From Phormidesmis priestleyi Ana (GTDB lineage Bacteria; Cyanobacteriota; Cyanobacteriia; Phormidesmidales; Phormidesmidaceae): a stretch of DNA of 64,000 nt. Shown here in pieces: positions 8,224-16,317 of the stretch. The notes beneath the pieces are model-generated. The model did not search any database. It saw nothing but the letters and a program-made list of their open reading frames with translations, and was not told the DNA's origin. The stretch lies in assembly GCA_001314865.1 (NCBI GenBank), contig LJZR01000002.1, positions 1 to 64,000 of the forward strand, given 5' to 3'. How positions within the stretch are numbered: position 1 is the stretch's first letter; every line of letters begins with the position of its first letter. The translations under genes and the position numbers were made by a program.

Positions 8224-10020
8224 ATGGCTGTTTCTACCCGTTCGAGACCTCGTCGCCGTCAGACTAGGGCGCCTAGTCCTCGTTCAACGCCTGAGCAAAT
8301 TCAAGATTTTAGACACAATTTGCCGCGTCTGCGTCTGATTAGTGTGTGGCTGTTTCTGTTGGTTGGCATGCTGGGCTTAGGGGCGCGGCTGGCCTATCTA
8401 CAGCTGTTTATTAATGATGAGCTGAAGCTAAGGGCAGAAGAACAGCAGGCGATTCAGTCGACGCCTAGAGCTTCTCGGCGGCAGATGATCGATTTGCAGG
8501 GCAACGTAGTGGCTATGGATCGGGTGTTGTACACGCTGTATGTGCATCCGATGCTGTTTAAGAAGCCTGAGGCGGAGATTGCCGAAGCGCTGAGTTCAGT
8601 GTTGGATTTGAGCCCGAGTAAGCTGACGCAGATGTTTACTGCCCAAGAGAGCGGCATTAAGCTAAGCACTGATATTTCTGAAGAGACCGCAAAACGCTTG
8701 CGGGCACTGCGGTTAGATGGCTTGGATCTGCTGCCTTCGCCGCAGCGGATGTATCCTCAAGGGGAGCTGTTTGCGCAGGTGACGGGCTATGTTGACCTAG
8801 AGGGTGCGCCCGGTGCAGGTGTAGAACTCGGCTATGAGTCGCAGCTGCTGTATGACGATCCGAAGGCGGGTGAGCCGACGCCTATGCAGCAGGTGACTCG
8901 GGATGACTTGCAGATGCAGTTAACCATTGACAGTCGTTTGCAGCGAATTGCTCAGGAGGGCTTGGCCGCGACGGTCGCTGAGTTCAATGCTAAGCGAGGC
9001 GCGCTGATTGTAATGGATAGCCGCAACGGCGAGATTGTCACGATGGCGATCGCACCCACTTATGATCCTAACGAGTATTACAACGCCAATATTGAGTACT
9101 TTAAGAACTGGGCGGTGAGTGATCTGTATGAGCCGGGGTCTACCTTTAAGCCAATTAATGTGGCGATCGCACTAGAAGAGGGTGTCATTAGCGCCACTGA
9201 GAGCATTAACGACGAGGGCCGCATTTTTGTAGATGGGTGGCCCATTCAAAACGTGGACTTTGACACGAGTGGCGCCCGTGGGGTGATGTCTATTACCGAT
9301 GTGATGCGCTACTCCAGTAACGTCGCTATGGTACGCATGATGCAAAGGTTGCCTCGTGGCGATTATTTTAGCTGGTTGCAAAAGCTGGGCTTGGGCGATG
9401 TCACTGGGGTTGATTTACCGGGTGAAAGCAGCGGGCAGATTAAAGAAAAAGAGCAGTTTGTAGGCGGTGAGATAGAAGCCGCGACAACGGCTTTTGGTCA
9501 GGGTTTTTCTTTGACGGTATTGCAGCTTGCTCAGCTTCATGCAACCTTGGCCAATGGTGGCAAGCTGGTGACGCCCCATGTGGTTCGCGGCCTGGTGAAT
9601 GCCCAAAATGAGCTGACCTGGAAGCCGGAACGGCCTACGCCAAAGCAGGTATTTTCGCCTGAGACCACTCGGCAGGTGCTGGCGATGATGAAAGCCGTGG
9701 TGGATGACGGTACGGGCTCGGCGGCAAAGGTTGAGGGCTATCAGATTGCTGGAAAAACCGGTACAGCGCAGAAGGTGACGGAATATGGAACCTATGGAGA
9801 CCAGCGGATTACCAGTTTTGTGAGTATTGCCCCGGTGAGTGATCCGCGCTACGTGGTGCTGGCGGTCATTGATGAGCCGCAGGGCGAAAATGCCTATGGC
9901 GGTACGGTGGCTGCGCCGTTGGTGAAAAAAATGCTGGAATCGTTGGTGGTGCTAGAGGGTGTTGCGCCTGATGGGGCGATCGCGCCAGCCGATGAGAAAG
10001 CCATCGAAGCCTTAGAATAG
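8224..10020 (+). CDS. ftsI: Penicillin-binding protein 2/3, septal peptidoglycan transpeptidase
   Basis: 598 residues. A basic cytoplasmic tail (RSRPRRRQTR) is followed by one membrane anchor (~40-60), the PBP dimerisation domain and the transpeptidase domain. All three active-site motifs are present: SxxK as STFK with Ser306, SxN as SSN at 364-366, and KTGT at 511-514. It crosslinks septal peptidoglycan with FtsW. It starts 3 bp after the ftsL-like gene and is surely in the same operon. Length and motif spacing fit class B PBPs, and no motif is damaged. Confidence 0.96.
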   Translation: MAVSTRSRPRRRQTRAPSPRSTPEQIQDFRHNLPRLRLISVWLFLLVGMLGLGARLAYLQLFINDELKLRAEEQQAIQSTPRASRRQMIDLQGNVVAMDRVLYTLYVHPMLFKKPEAEIAEALSSVLDLSPSKLTQMFTAQESGIKLSTDISEETAKRLRALRLDGLDLLPSPQRMYPQGELFAQVTGYVDLEGAPGAGVELGYESQLLYDDPKAGEPTPMQQVTRDDLQMQLTIDSRLQRIAQEGLAATVAEFNAKRGALIVMDSRNGEIVTMAIAPTYDPNEYYNANIEYFKNWAVSDLYEPGSTFKPINVAIALEEGVISATESINDEGRIFVDGWPIQNVDFDTSGARGVMSITDVMRYSSNVAMVRMMQRLPRGDYFSWLQKLGLGDVTGVDLPGESSGQIKEKEQFVGGEIEAATTAFGQGFSLTVLQLAQLHATLANGGKLVTPHVVRGLVNAQNELTWKPERPTPKQVFSPETTRQVLAMMKAVVDDGTGSAAKVEGYQIAGKTGTAQKVTEYGTYGDQRITSFVSIAPVSDPRYVVLAVIDEPQGENAYGGTVAAPLVKKMLESLVVLEGVAPDGAIAPADEKAIEALE

Positions 10021-10150
10021 GGGTGATGGCAGGCTTGCGGCCTGGATGCTTTTGGCGATATTTCTTGTAAAGATGTCTGGCAGAGATGTCTGGCAGAGAT
10101 GTCTTGTAAAGATGCCTGTTAAAGATGTTAATTCTGGCTTTCAATAAACG

Positions 10151-10702
10151 ATGGAAGGAATGAAAAAGCGCTATTTTTTGCGGACGGGTGCGGCGATAGT
10201 TGGCGCAGCTGCGTTATTTCGCTTTTGGCCGTCGCAGGCGACCGATTCTGCTGATTCAACGGGGTTGAATGAACAGATGGCATCTGAACCGAAGGGCGCG
10301 GATGCGGACGGTGAGTTTGAAGTGACTAAAACGGTGGCTGAGTGGCGCAAGGTTTTGACGCCGGAAGAGTTTGCTGTGCTGCGCGAGCATCACACGGAGC
10401 GGCCTCATAGCAGTCCGCTCAATAAGCTCTCTGCGGTGGGCACTTATGTTTGTGCGGGCTGTCGTCAGCCTTTGTATTCATCGGAAGCAAAGTTTGATAG
10501 TGGGACGGGCTGGCCTAGCTTTTATGCCGCGCTGGATAATGCTGTTGGCACATCAGTGGATAAAAGCTTTTTAATGACTCGAACTGAAGTGCATTGCGAT
10601 CGCTGCGGCGGACATTTGGGCCATATTTTTGACGATGGGCCAGCGCCTACGGGCAAGCGCCATTGCATAAACGGGGTTGCGCTGAAGTTTGTCGCTGCGT
10701 AA
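10151..10702 (+). CDS. msrB: Peptide methionine-R-sulfoxide reductase with N-terminal export/anchor segment
   Basis: 183 residues. It reduces methionine-R-sulfoxide in proteins. The MsrB domain (~60-180) has both zinc-binding CxxC pairs (Cys101/104 in CAGC and Cys149/152 in CDRC), the substrate loop FDSGTGWPSF and the catalytic cysteine in RHCINGVALKF (Cys172). A resolving Cys at the usual upstream site is not obvious. The N-terminus (MKKRYFLRTGAAIVGAAALF) is a basic stretch plus hydrophobic segment, so the enzyme is probably exported or membrane-anchored; KR replaces the Tat RR. The start could be ATG 10151 or the ATG three codons later. Confidence 0.93.
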   Translation: MEGMKKRYFLRTGAAIVGAAALFRFWPSQATDSADSTGLNEQMASEPKGADADGEFEVTKTVAEWRKVLTPEEFAVLREHHTERPHSSPLNKLSAVGTYVCAGCRQPLYSSEAKFDSGTGWPSFYAALDNAVGTSVDKSFLMTRTEVHCDRCGGHLGHIFDDGPAPTGKRHCINGVALKFVAA

Positions 10703-10790
10703 TGGGCGTAATTAGCCTAATTTAATGGATTAGGTAGGCGGGGTATGGCTTACAGTAAAAGGCAGTTGCGATTACATCTCATTTGTCTCT

Positions 10791-11039
10791 AGTGGACTCG
10801 CCAAGTACAAAGCGCAGAATTATCAGGGTTTAATCGCTGACTACGACCAAGCGCTGCGATTAAACCCTGACTATGCCCATGCCTACTACAATCGCGGGAT
10901 TGCCAAATCTGGCTTAGGCGATAAGCAAGGTGCGATCAGTGACTATAAAAAAGTAGCGAAATTGTTTCAGCAGCAAGGAAACACAAAAAACTACAACTTA
11001 GCGGCGAGTGCTGTGAAGCGGCTAGGCGGCACTTTATAA
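10791..11039 (+). pseudogene. C-terminal remnant of a TPR protein
   Basis: An open frame without a plausible start reads SGLAKYKAQNYQGLIADYDQ, then ALRLNPDYAHAYYNRGIAK and SGLGDKQGAISDYKKVAKL, ending in VKRLGGTL and a stop. These are the last two TPR units and the tail of a cyanobacterial tandem-TPR protein. The upstream sequence in frame does not continue the TPR pattern, and no ATG/GTG with a ribosome-binding site precedes it. It is best read as a 5'-deleted gene. A very short TPR peptide made from a non-standard start cannot be excluded. Confidence 0.7.
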
Positions 11040-11077
11040 CAATCCATACCGCCTAGCCAAAGCCTTCTTAAACCCAA

Positions 11078-12082
11078 CTACGAAAACTGACCTTCACAGG
11101 TTTCAACCGGAATCCTCGTGCCCGCATTAATGCGAAAGAGACTTTCCACATTCATCACCGAGCCATCGTAGCGAAGGTTGTTAACCGGTGTGCCGAGCTG
11201 TAGCACCTGTAGCGGGCCTAGGTAGGTTGTGCCATTTATCGTTGCAGGCTGGTCATTGGTATAGGCTTGCCCAGTAATGGTATCACCGCTAACGGTGCCG
11301 GTAATACATGCACCCGTTTCTCCATCAATATGGCCAAAGATGCCGGTTACTGCGTCGCCACGTTTGCGGAAGACGAATAGGTAGCCGCCATTGGCCAATA
11401 GCTCTTCGTCAGTAACGACTCGGACAGGATACTCAGCGGAGGTCATGCGGTAGTTGCCATCTGGTAAATCGGCGAGCGTTGGACTGGTGACTACAGGTGG
11501 GGCCGGTGGCGTCGGCGTTACGGGTGCTGGCGTTACTGGTGGCGTTACTGGCGCTGGCGTTACTGGCGTTGGCGTTACTGGCGTTGGCTGTGGAGTTGGC
11601 GTTGCGGCAATTGCGCATACCAGGCTGCCTCTAACGGGTGCAAAGCCACCGTTGTCTTCTAACGCTTCTACAGTCGTTTCGGTAAGGGTTGCGTAGTAAA
11701 TGGGGTTATCTGCAATCAGCTGAACGGCTTCGTCAAAAGAGAGATTGCGGAAGGTGAGGGTGCGGGCATCGTCCAGAAAGGCGGGCTCGGTGATGTCAGC
11801 CTCTGCCACTTCCACTGTGGCAGGATTTTGGGAATAGGTAAAAATGGTATCGCCTGCGATTTCTCGGACAGTGAGTGAGGCAGGCCCTAGCGGCGCGCCA
11901 CATTCAACAGTGGGTTCAGAATTTTGAGCCGCTACAGAGGGAGAGAAGATCGCAACAGAAAGAGGGGCCGCGATCACCGCTAGCGCCCATTTCATCTGTT
12001 TAGACTGTGACCTTGAGGATAATAACTTGGAAGAGCGTGACTCTGAAGAGCGTGACTTTGAGGCAATTAAAAAACGGTTCAT
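11078..12082 (-). CDS. Exported two-domain protein, family unknown (paralogue 1 of 4)
   Basis: ~334 residues from ATG 12082, preceded by AGGAA. A basic Ser-rich leader is followed by a signal peptide ending SVAAQ. Mature domain N: Cys near the start, LTVREIAGDTIFTYSQ, a TLTFRN strand, IADNPIYYATL, and a second Cys (LVCAI). A (PVTP)n linker of ~35 residues follows. Domain C: LADLPDGNYR, YLFVFRKRGDAVTG, GACITGTVSGDTITGQAY, ending FRINAGTRIP..TC. Both domains recur in the neighbours. I recognise no named family; a periplasmic or surface role is inferred from the signal peptide and possible disulfides. All four genes lie on the same strand in tandem. Confidence 0.72.
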   Translation of the reverse strand: MNRFLIASKSRSSESRSSKLLSSRSQSKQMKWALAVIAAPLSVAIFSPSVAAQNSEPTVECGAPLGPASLTVREIAGDTIFTYSQNPATVEVAEADITEPAFLDDARTLTFRNLSFDEAVQLIADNPIYYATLTETTVEALEDNGGFAPVRGSLVCAIAATPTPQPTPVTPTPVTPAPVTPPVTPAPVTPTPPAPPVVTSPTLADLPDGNYRMTSAEYPVRVVTDEELLANGGYLFVFRKRGDAVTGIFGHIDGETGACITGTVSGDTITGQAYTNDQPATINGTTYLGPLQVLQLGTPVNNLRYDGSVMNVESLFRINAGTRIPVETCEGQFS

Positions 12083-12212
12083 AATCGTAGTGTTCCTGAC
12101 TTGTGTAAATAACAGCGTTTGGATAGGAGCGTAAAAACGAATGAAACAAACCTTAAAAAATGAACAGACCAGAGAGCTGTAAGAAACAGGCAAATAGATA
12201 AAATACCGCTTT

Positions 12213-12301
12213 CCCTCACCCTAAATCCCTCTCCCGCAGAGAGAGAGACTTTGAATCTAGCTCCCTTCTCCCACAGGGAGAAGGGTTGGGGATGAGGGCC
12301 T
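12213..12301. repeat. REP-like long inverted repeat (MITE-like)
   Basis: The arms CCCTCACCCTAAATCCCTC... and ...GAAGGGTTGGGGATGAGGG are imperfect inverted repeats of ~23 bp. A second inner inverted repeat (CTTCTCCCACAGGGAGAAG) lies within. Elements of this wording occur in many copies in cyanobacterial and other bacterial genomes (from memory). It sits between two paralogues and could have served as a site for recombination there. It may also form a strong RNA hairpin downstream of the gene at 12343. Confidence 0.8.
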
Positions 12302-12342
12302 CAGTCATCATGAAGCAAGGACATTATCAAGGCGCACTTCCC

Positions 12343-13326
12343 CTAACAAGACTGGGGCGGCAAAACCGTTCCGGCATTGATACGTGAAAACGACTCTAAA
12401 TTCAACGTGACATTGCTAAACCTGTTGCCCATAGACTGGTTAGCAACAGTCAGGAAATCGCTATCAGGAACCGTCGCCTCAGTCCCAAAGAGTGCGCCTT
12501 GCCCTGTGACCACATTGCCTTCTATCGTTCCAGAGATGCAAATAGAACTGTCGGTTTCAGGATAGAAGAATTCGCCGACAACTTCATCACCGCTTTTGCG
12601 AAAGAGATACACAATTGACTCACTCTCTAAAAGCGCTTGAGTGTCAACCACGCTCAGGGGAAAATCGGCTGAGGCAAGGCGATAGTTACCGTCTGGCAAA
12701 TCGGCAAAGGTGGATTGAGGGGCCGGTGGTGTGGGTGTGGCGGCAACGCCGTTGTCTTCGCAGGTGAGCGTATCATTCACTTCGCTAAAGCCACTGGTGC
12801 CTAAAGATTCTACAGAGGTGCCTAGCAGCTCAGCGTAGTAAGTTGGATTGTTGACTACGCGCACTCTGGCTTCTTCAATCGGCGTGTTGAACAATGTGAG
12901 CGTCCGCTGACTGGCAATAGTGGCAGGCTCACTGGCCGCAGCATCTTCTTCAGCACCCTCTACACTGGCGGCTGTGCTGACGGGTGATGGAAACTGCTCG
13001 TATACAAAAACACTGTTGTTTTCAACTTGGCCAACGGTGATAAAAGCGCGCATACCCAGCGGATTGGGCACACCGCTTTCAGGATTGTAGGCGCAAACTG
13101 TATTGGCTGTCGCCGCGAGATCTGGATTCTGTGCGTTGGCCGGGGTTGATGCGATCGCAACAGAAAAAGGCACAAACGCAGCTGTCAGCATCCACTTTAT
13201 CTGCGATGGATTGATCCGTCGTTTGTTCTTTAGTTTGTTCTTTAGTTTGCTCTTTAATTCGCTCTTTAGTTCGCTCTTTAGCGGGTTCGCTTGGGGCTTT
13301 AGCAACGTTTGAAAACGAGAGAACAC
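12343..13326 (-). CDS. Exported two-domain protein, family unknown (paralogue 2 of 4)
   Basis: ~327 residues from GTG 13326, chosen because AGGAG lies 7 nt upstream; a longer TTG form from 13371 lacks this. The N-terminal leader has a striking Lys-Ser/Asn repeat (KSELKSELKSKLKNK), then a signal peptide ending STPANAQ. Domain N matches paralogue 1: Cys, FITVGQVENNSVFVYEQF, RTLTLFNTPIEEAR, NPTYYAELL, TCED. Domain C: FADLPDGNYRLAS, VYLFRKSGDEVVGEF, SICISGTIEGNVVTGQG, SFSRINAGTVLPPQSC. The inter-domain linker is short here. Function unknown. Confidence 0.72.
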   Translation of the reverse strand: MFSRFQTLLKPQANPLKSELKSELKSKLKNKLKNKRRINPSQIKWMLTAAFVPFSVAIASTPANAQNPDLAATANTVCAYNPESGVPNPLGMRAFITVGQVENNSVFVYEQFPSPVSTAASVEGAEEDAAASEPATIASQRTLTLFNTPIEEARVRVVNNPTYYAELLGTSVESLGTSGFSEVNDTLTCEDNGVAATPTPPAPQSTFADLPDGNYRLASADFPLSVVDTQALLESESIVYLFRKSGDEVVGEFFYPETDSSICISGTIEGNVVTGQGALFGTEATVPDSDFLTVANQSMGNRFSNVTLNLESFSRINAGTVLPPQSC

Positions 13327-13556
13327 TATGAAACTCCTCAGTGAAATACAGTAGACTACCCACACTTTCAAGGCGCTTGCGCCGAGCCTTGTATAGTCGC
13401 CAGCATCAGTGTTATCGGTATTTATACCGATGCTGGCACCATTATAGGGAGCAACCGGGCGTAGGCCGTTCCTCTCTGTAACCCTTCTTAATCAGAGTCT
13501 GAGCGCTACTGATACCGATTGGGCGGCAGTACAGCGCTTGAATTGAGGCGCTGGAT

Positions 13557-14666
13557 TTATCGGATGTCAAGCCGACTATCAGGATTAAGCAAAATGCTGT
13601 TAAAAGGCTCTATTTGCCGGAGAACAGCGCCTCCAATGAAGGCTGGATCAGTGAGTTCGGTGTAAAAAACAAATTTTCTGTACGCCTCGGTCGTGTCACC
13701 TGGCGTAAATACGACGGCATTATTAGCGATTCTTTCACAGCTAAGCTGCCGATCAATCACGCTAAAGCCTCTGCTGATGAGCGGACTGTTTAATGGCAGA
13801 CCCAAGAACCGAGCATATTGCTCGCGGTCGTTCACTAGCTCGCGGCGGGCTTGGGCTAGCGACCGATCGTACAAAATATAGGTGCGCTCGGCAATGACAG
13901 TTGGATAGGTGCGATCATCCGTCACAATGTTTGCAAACTGCTGATAGCGAAAGACGGTACTCTCTTGTGACCCTTCTGAAAATTCGGCGACTGTGATGAT
14001 GTCGCGATTCTCGATAGAAGAATCTGCAAAAGAAGCTGTAGAAGAAGCTGGCGAAGAATCTGCGCCATTGCTTAACCAATCTGTTCTAACAAAGCCAGGG
14101 CTGTAGTAGCAGGCTATAGAAGTGAGATCATCGTCGCTGATGAAAGAGGTTCTTGAAGAGAGATCAGCACGGATTCTTCGTTCTGGGCGGGTGGGTACTG
14201 GAAGTTGGCCTGCTGTTGGCGTTGGCAACTCTAGCGCCGATTGCTGAGTGAATCGATCAATGTCTTGTGGGGAGACATTGGGCAGCACGATGATGTCGGC
14301 TGGGGACGGCTCTAGAGTCGTAGTGGCTGGTACTGGCAAATCGAGCGGCGTCTGCTGGGTGAATCGATCAATGTCTTCTGGGGAGACGTTGGGCAGCACA
14401 ATGCGCTCAGCCGGGGGCGTTACTGATGTGACTGATCCAGTGATTTGAGCGCCAGTGACTTGAGCGCTAGTGACTTGGGCGGTGGCTTTGGGACTGTAGG
14501 TAGCGATCGCCAGCGAAAAAGCAAAAGCCGCAACGGCGCAGCCTTTCCTGCAAAAATTTGCCAACCCTGTCGCTGATGAAGACTGGGCTAAATGATCGGT
14601 TAAAGGATTGGTTAAACGACCGCTGAAATGGCTGGTCAAATGGCTGGTCAAATGGCTGTTAGACAT
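13557..14666 (-). CDS. Exported protein with N domain only (paralogue 3 of 4)
   Basis: 369 residues. The leader has HLTSHLTSHF-type repeats, then a hydrophobic segment ending SPKATAQ. Next comes an exact-looking internal duplication of VLPNVSPEDIDRFTQQ (twice, ~35 residues apart), absent from the other paralogues. The C-terminal half carries domain N (CYYSPGFV..., ITVAEFSEGSQESTVFRYQQF, ERTYILYDRSLAQARRELV, REQYARFLG, LSCERI). In place of domain C is an unrelated ~55-residue tail. Function unknown. The shared domain and the tandem position make descent from a common exported protein likely. Confidence 0.68.
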   Translation of the reverse strand: MSNSHLTSHLTSHFSGRLTNPLTDHLAQSSSATGLANFCRKGCAVAAFAFSLAIATYSPKATAQVTSAQVTGAQITGSVTSVTPPAERIVLPNVSPEDIDRFTQQTPLDLPVPATTTLEPSPADIIVLPNVSPQDIDRFTQQSALELPTPTAGQLPVPTRPERRIRADLSSRTSFISDDDLTSIACYYSPGFVRTDWLSNGADSSPASSTASFADSSIENRDIITVAEFSEGSQESTVFRYQQFANIVTDDRTYPTVIAERTYILYDRSLAQARRELVNDREQYARFLGLPLNSPLISRGFSVIDRQLSCERIANNAVVFTPGDTTEAYRKFVFYTELTDPAFIGGAVLRQIEPFNSILLNPDSRLDIR

Positions 14667-14765
14667 GGTGTATTAAAGGATAAGGGGGCTTATCCTGCTG
14701 ATGTATCGATCATCACCCATGCTTTTATTATACGTAGTTTGTACTGAACTGCCTGAGCGGCTCGT

Positions 14766-16133
14766 TTAACCTGCCTGACAGCTAGTGGGCGGTAGGCTAG
14801 TGCCCGCATTGATCGGTGAAAAGTTAGATAGGTCTAAAACGGCGTTGTCATAGTAGAGTCCTTGGGGCGTGCGGGTTGTCCCGCGAACTTTGAGGGCTCC
14901 GTTGGCATAGGATGCAAATGATGCGTCAAGGCTGCGATCGCCCCCCGGCAAACTATCAGACAAACTGGCAGACAAACTGGCAGGCAAACTGGCCTGAAAA
15001 CTGACAGTCCCGTCATGGGGATAGGCCGCGCCAGAAATCACATTGCCGCTGACGATGCCAGTAACGCAAATACCGGAACGGCCAATGCGCGGCAGCAAAT
15101 CACCCGTAACAGTGTTGCCCTGCTTTTTAAGGATAAAAACAGCGCTGCCGAGCTGTTGAAGCTCAGCATCTGTATAAACCCGATCTTCAGCTGTGCCTGA
15201 AATGTAACGGTAGTTGCCATCGGGCATGGAAGCGAGCGTATTGATCGCATCGCCATCAAACGGCGTAGGGTTTAGCTGCGTGGGTGTGAAGTTAAAAGGA
15301 TCAAGAGCACTCGCACCATTAACCGAGGGAATGCCCGGTTGGCCCTGTTCGCTAGTTAAGGCAGGCGTTTCGCTGGGGGTAATGCTTGGCAGCTGCGGCG
15401 GTATCGCTGCTGGGGTAAGGGTTGATTCCGCTGCTGGGGCGGCTGTTGGGGCGGCTATTGGGGCGGCTGTTGGGGCGGCTGCTGGTTCTCCCGCTGATTC
15501 TGGTACGGTTTCTAGCACCGATTCTGCCGTCGGTTCTAGGACTGATTCTGCTGCGGGTTCTGCTGCTGGCAGGATGGTTGGCAAAGGTGCCGGTACGGCT
15601 GCTGGCAAGAGAATGGGCGCGGGGGTCGGAGGGCTATTGATAAAAGGGGTAGAAGGGGCGCTTAAATCAGGCAGCTCGGACAGGCGTAAGGAATGAGCAG
15701 GCAAGCTGGCAACAAGTGTTTCACCGCTGACAGCTAAGCAGTTGTCGCGAGCAGATCTTGCAGCTTGACTACTATTGGAGGGCGCGGCGCTGGTGCCATT
15801 GCCATAGGGATTGGCTCGCAGCAACTGGCGCACGGTGGCAAGGCGATTTTCTAACGCAGAGACAACGCTGCTGCCAAAGACTGCGGATCGTTCTTGCTCA
15901 GATGTTACGAGCGCGCCTGTTGAAGTTGAGATAGGCTGGGCAGTGGTGCCTGGGGCTGTAGCCGCCCCGGTAGTCGCATTCTCCCTTGATTCGCAGTAGA
16001 TGCCGTAAGTTTCGAAGTCAGTGTTTGCCCTGGGGACTTGGGATGCCGCAAGTAGCAACGGTGAAGCTAAGAGCGTCATCGGCAGTGTCATGGGTAGCGC
16101 GGATCGCCATATGGCTTGAATTCTTAACGGCAT
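14766..16133 (-). CDS. Exported protein with C domain only (paralogue 4 of 4)
   Basis: ~455 residues from ATG 16133 (TTG 16142 is also in frame). The signal peptide is hydrophobic with repeats (LPMTLPMTLLASPLLLAAS). The N-terminal part differs from the other three but keeps cysteine spacing (GIYCESRE, DNCLAVSG). A long Ala/Pro/Glu/Ser linker (~170-270) is built of AAPTAAPIAAPTAAP and ESVLEPT-type repeats. Domain C is intact: LASMPDGNYRYIS, AVFILKKQGNTVTGDL, GICVTGIVSGNVISGAAY, NFSPINAGTSLPPTSC. It contains a Leu/Ser/Ala repeat insert (LPASLSASLSDSL). Function unknown. Confidence 0.7.
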   Translation of the reverse strand: MPLRIQAIWRSALPMTLPMTLLASPLLLAASQVPRANTDFETYGIYCESRENATTGAATAPGTTAQPISTSTGALVTSEQERSAVFGSSVVSALENRLATVRQLLRANPYGNGTSAAPSNSSQAARSARDNCLAVSGETLVASLPAHSLRLSELPDLSAPSTPFINSPPTPAPILLPAAVPAPLPTILPAAEPAAESVLEPTAESVLETVPESAGEPAAAPTAAPIAAPTAAPAAESTLTPAAIPPQLPSITPSETPALTSEQGQPGIPSVNGASALDPFNFTPTQLNPTPFDGDAINTLASMPDGNYRYISGTAEDRVYTDAELQQLGSAVFILKKQGNTVTGDLLPRIGRSGICVTGIVSGNVISGAAYPHDGTVSFQASLPASLSASLSDSLPGGDRSLDASFASYANGALKVRGTTRTPQGLYYDNAVLDLSNFSPINAGTSLPPTSCQAG

Positions 16134-16317
16134 CTTAAGCAAGGGATCTACAAAACTTCATATATAACCGCTCTAATTATTCCACAATGTCTATCGACAT
16201 GAATAGTTCAATCTAAGCATTATTACCGAACTGCTGCCGATTAAATTCGCCTATCGCTATATATATAAAGGCTTGAGCGATTTTTTATGCACGATAGTTT
16301 TATTTAGATGCCCTGAT

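Noticed and set aside
15214-15696. 160-codon plus-strand frame over the fourth exported-protein gene
   Set aside because: Antisense shadow of the Ala/Pro-rich linker; GC-rich codon pattern favours the minus-strand gene with its signal peptide.
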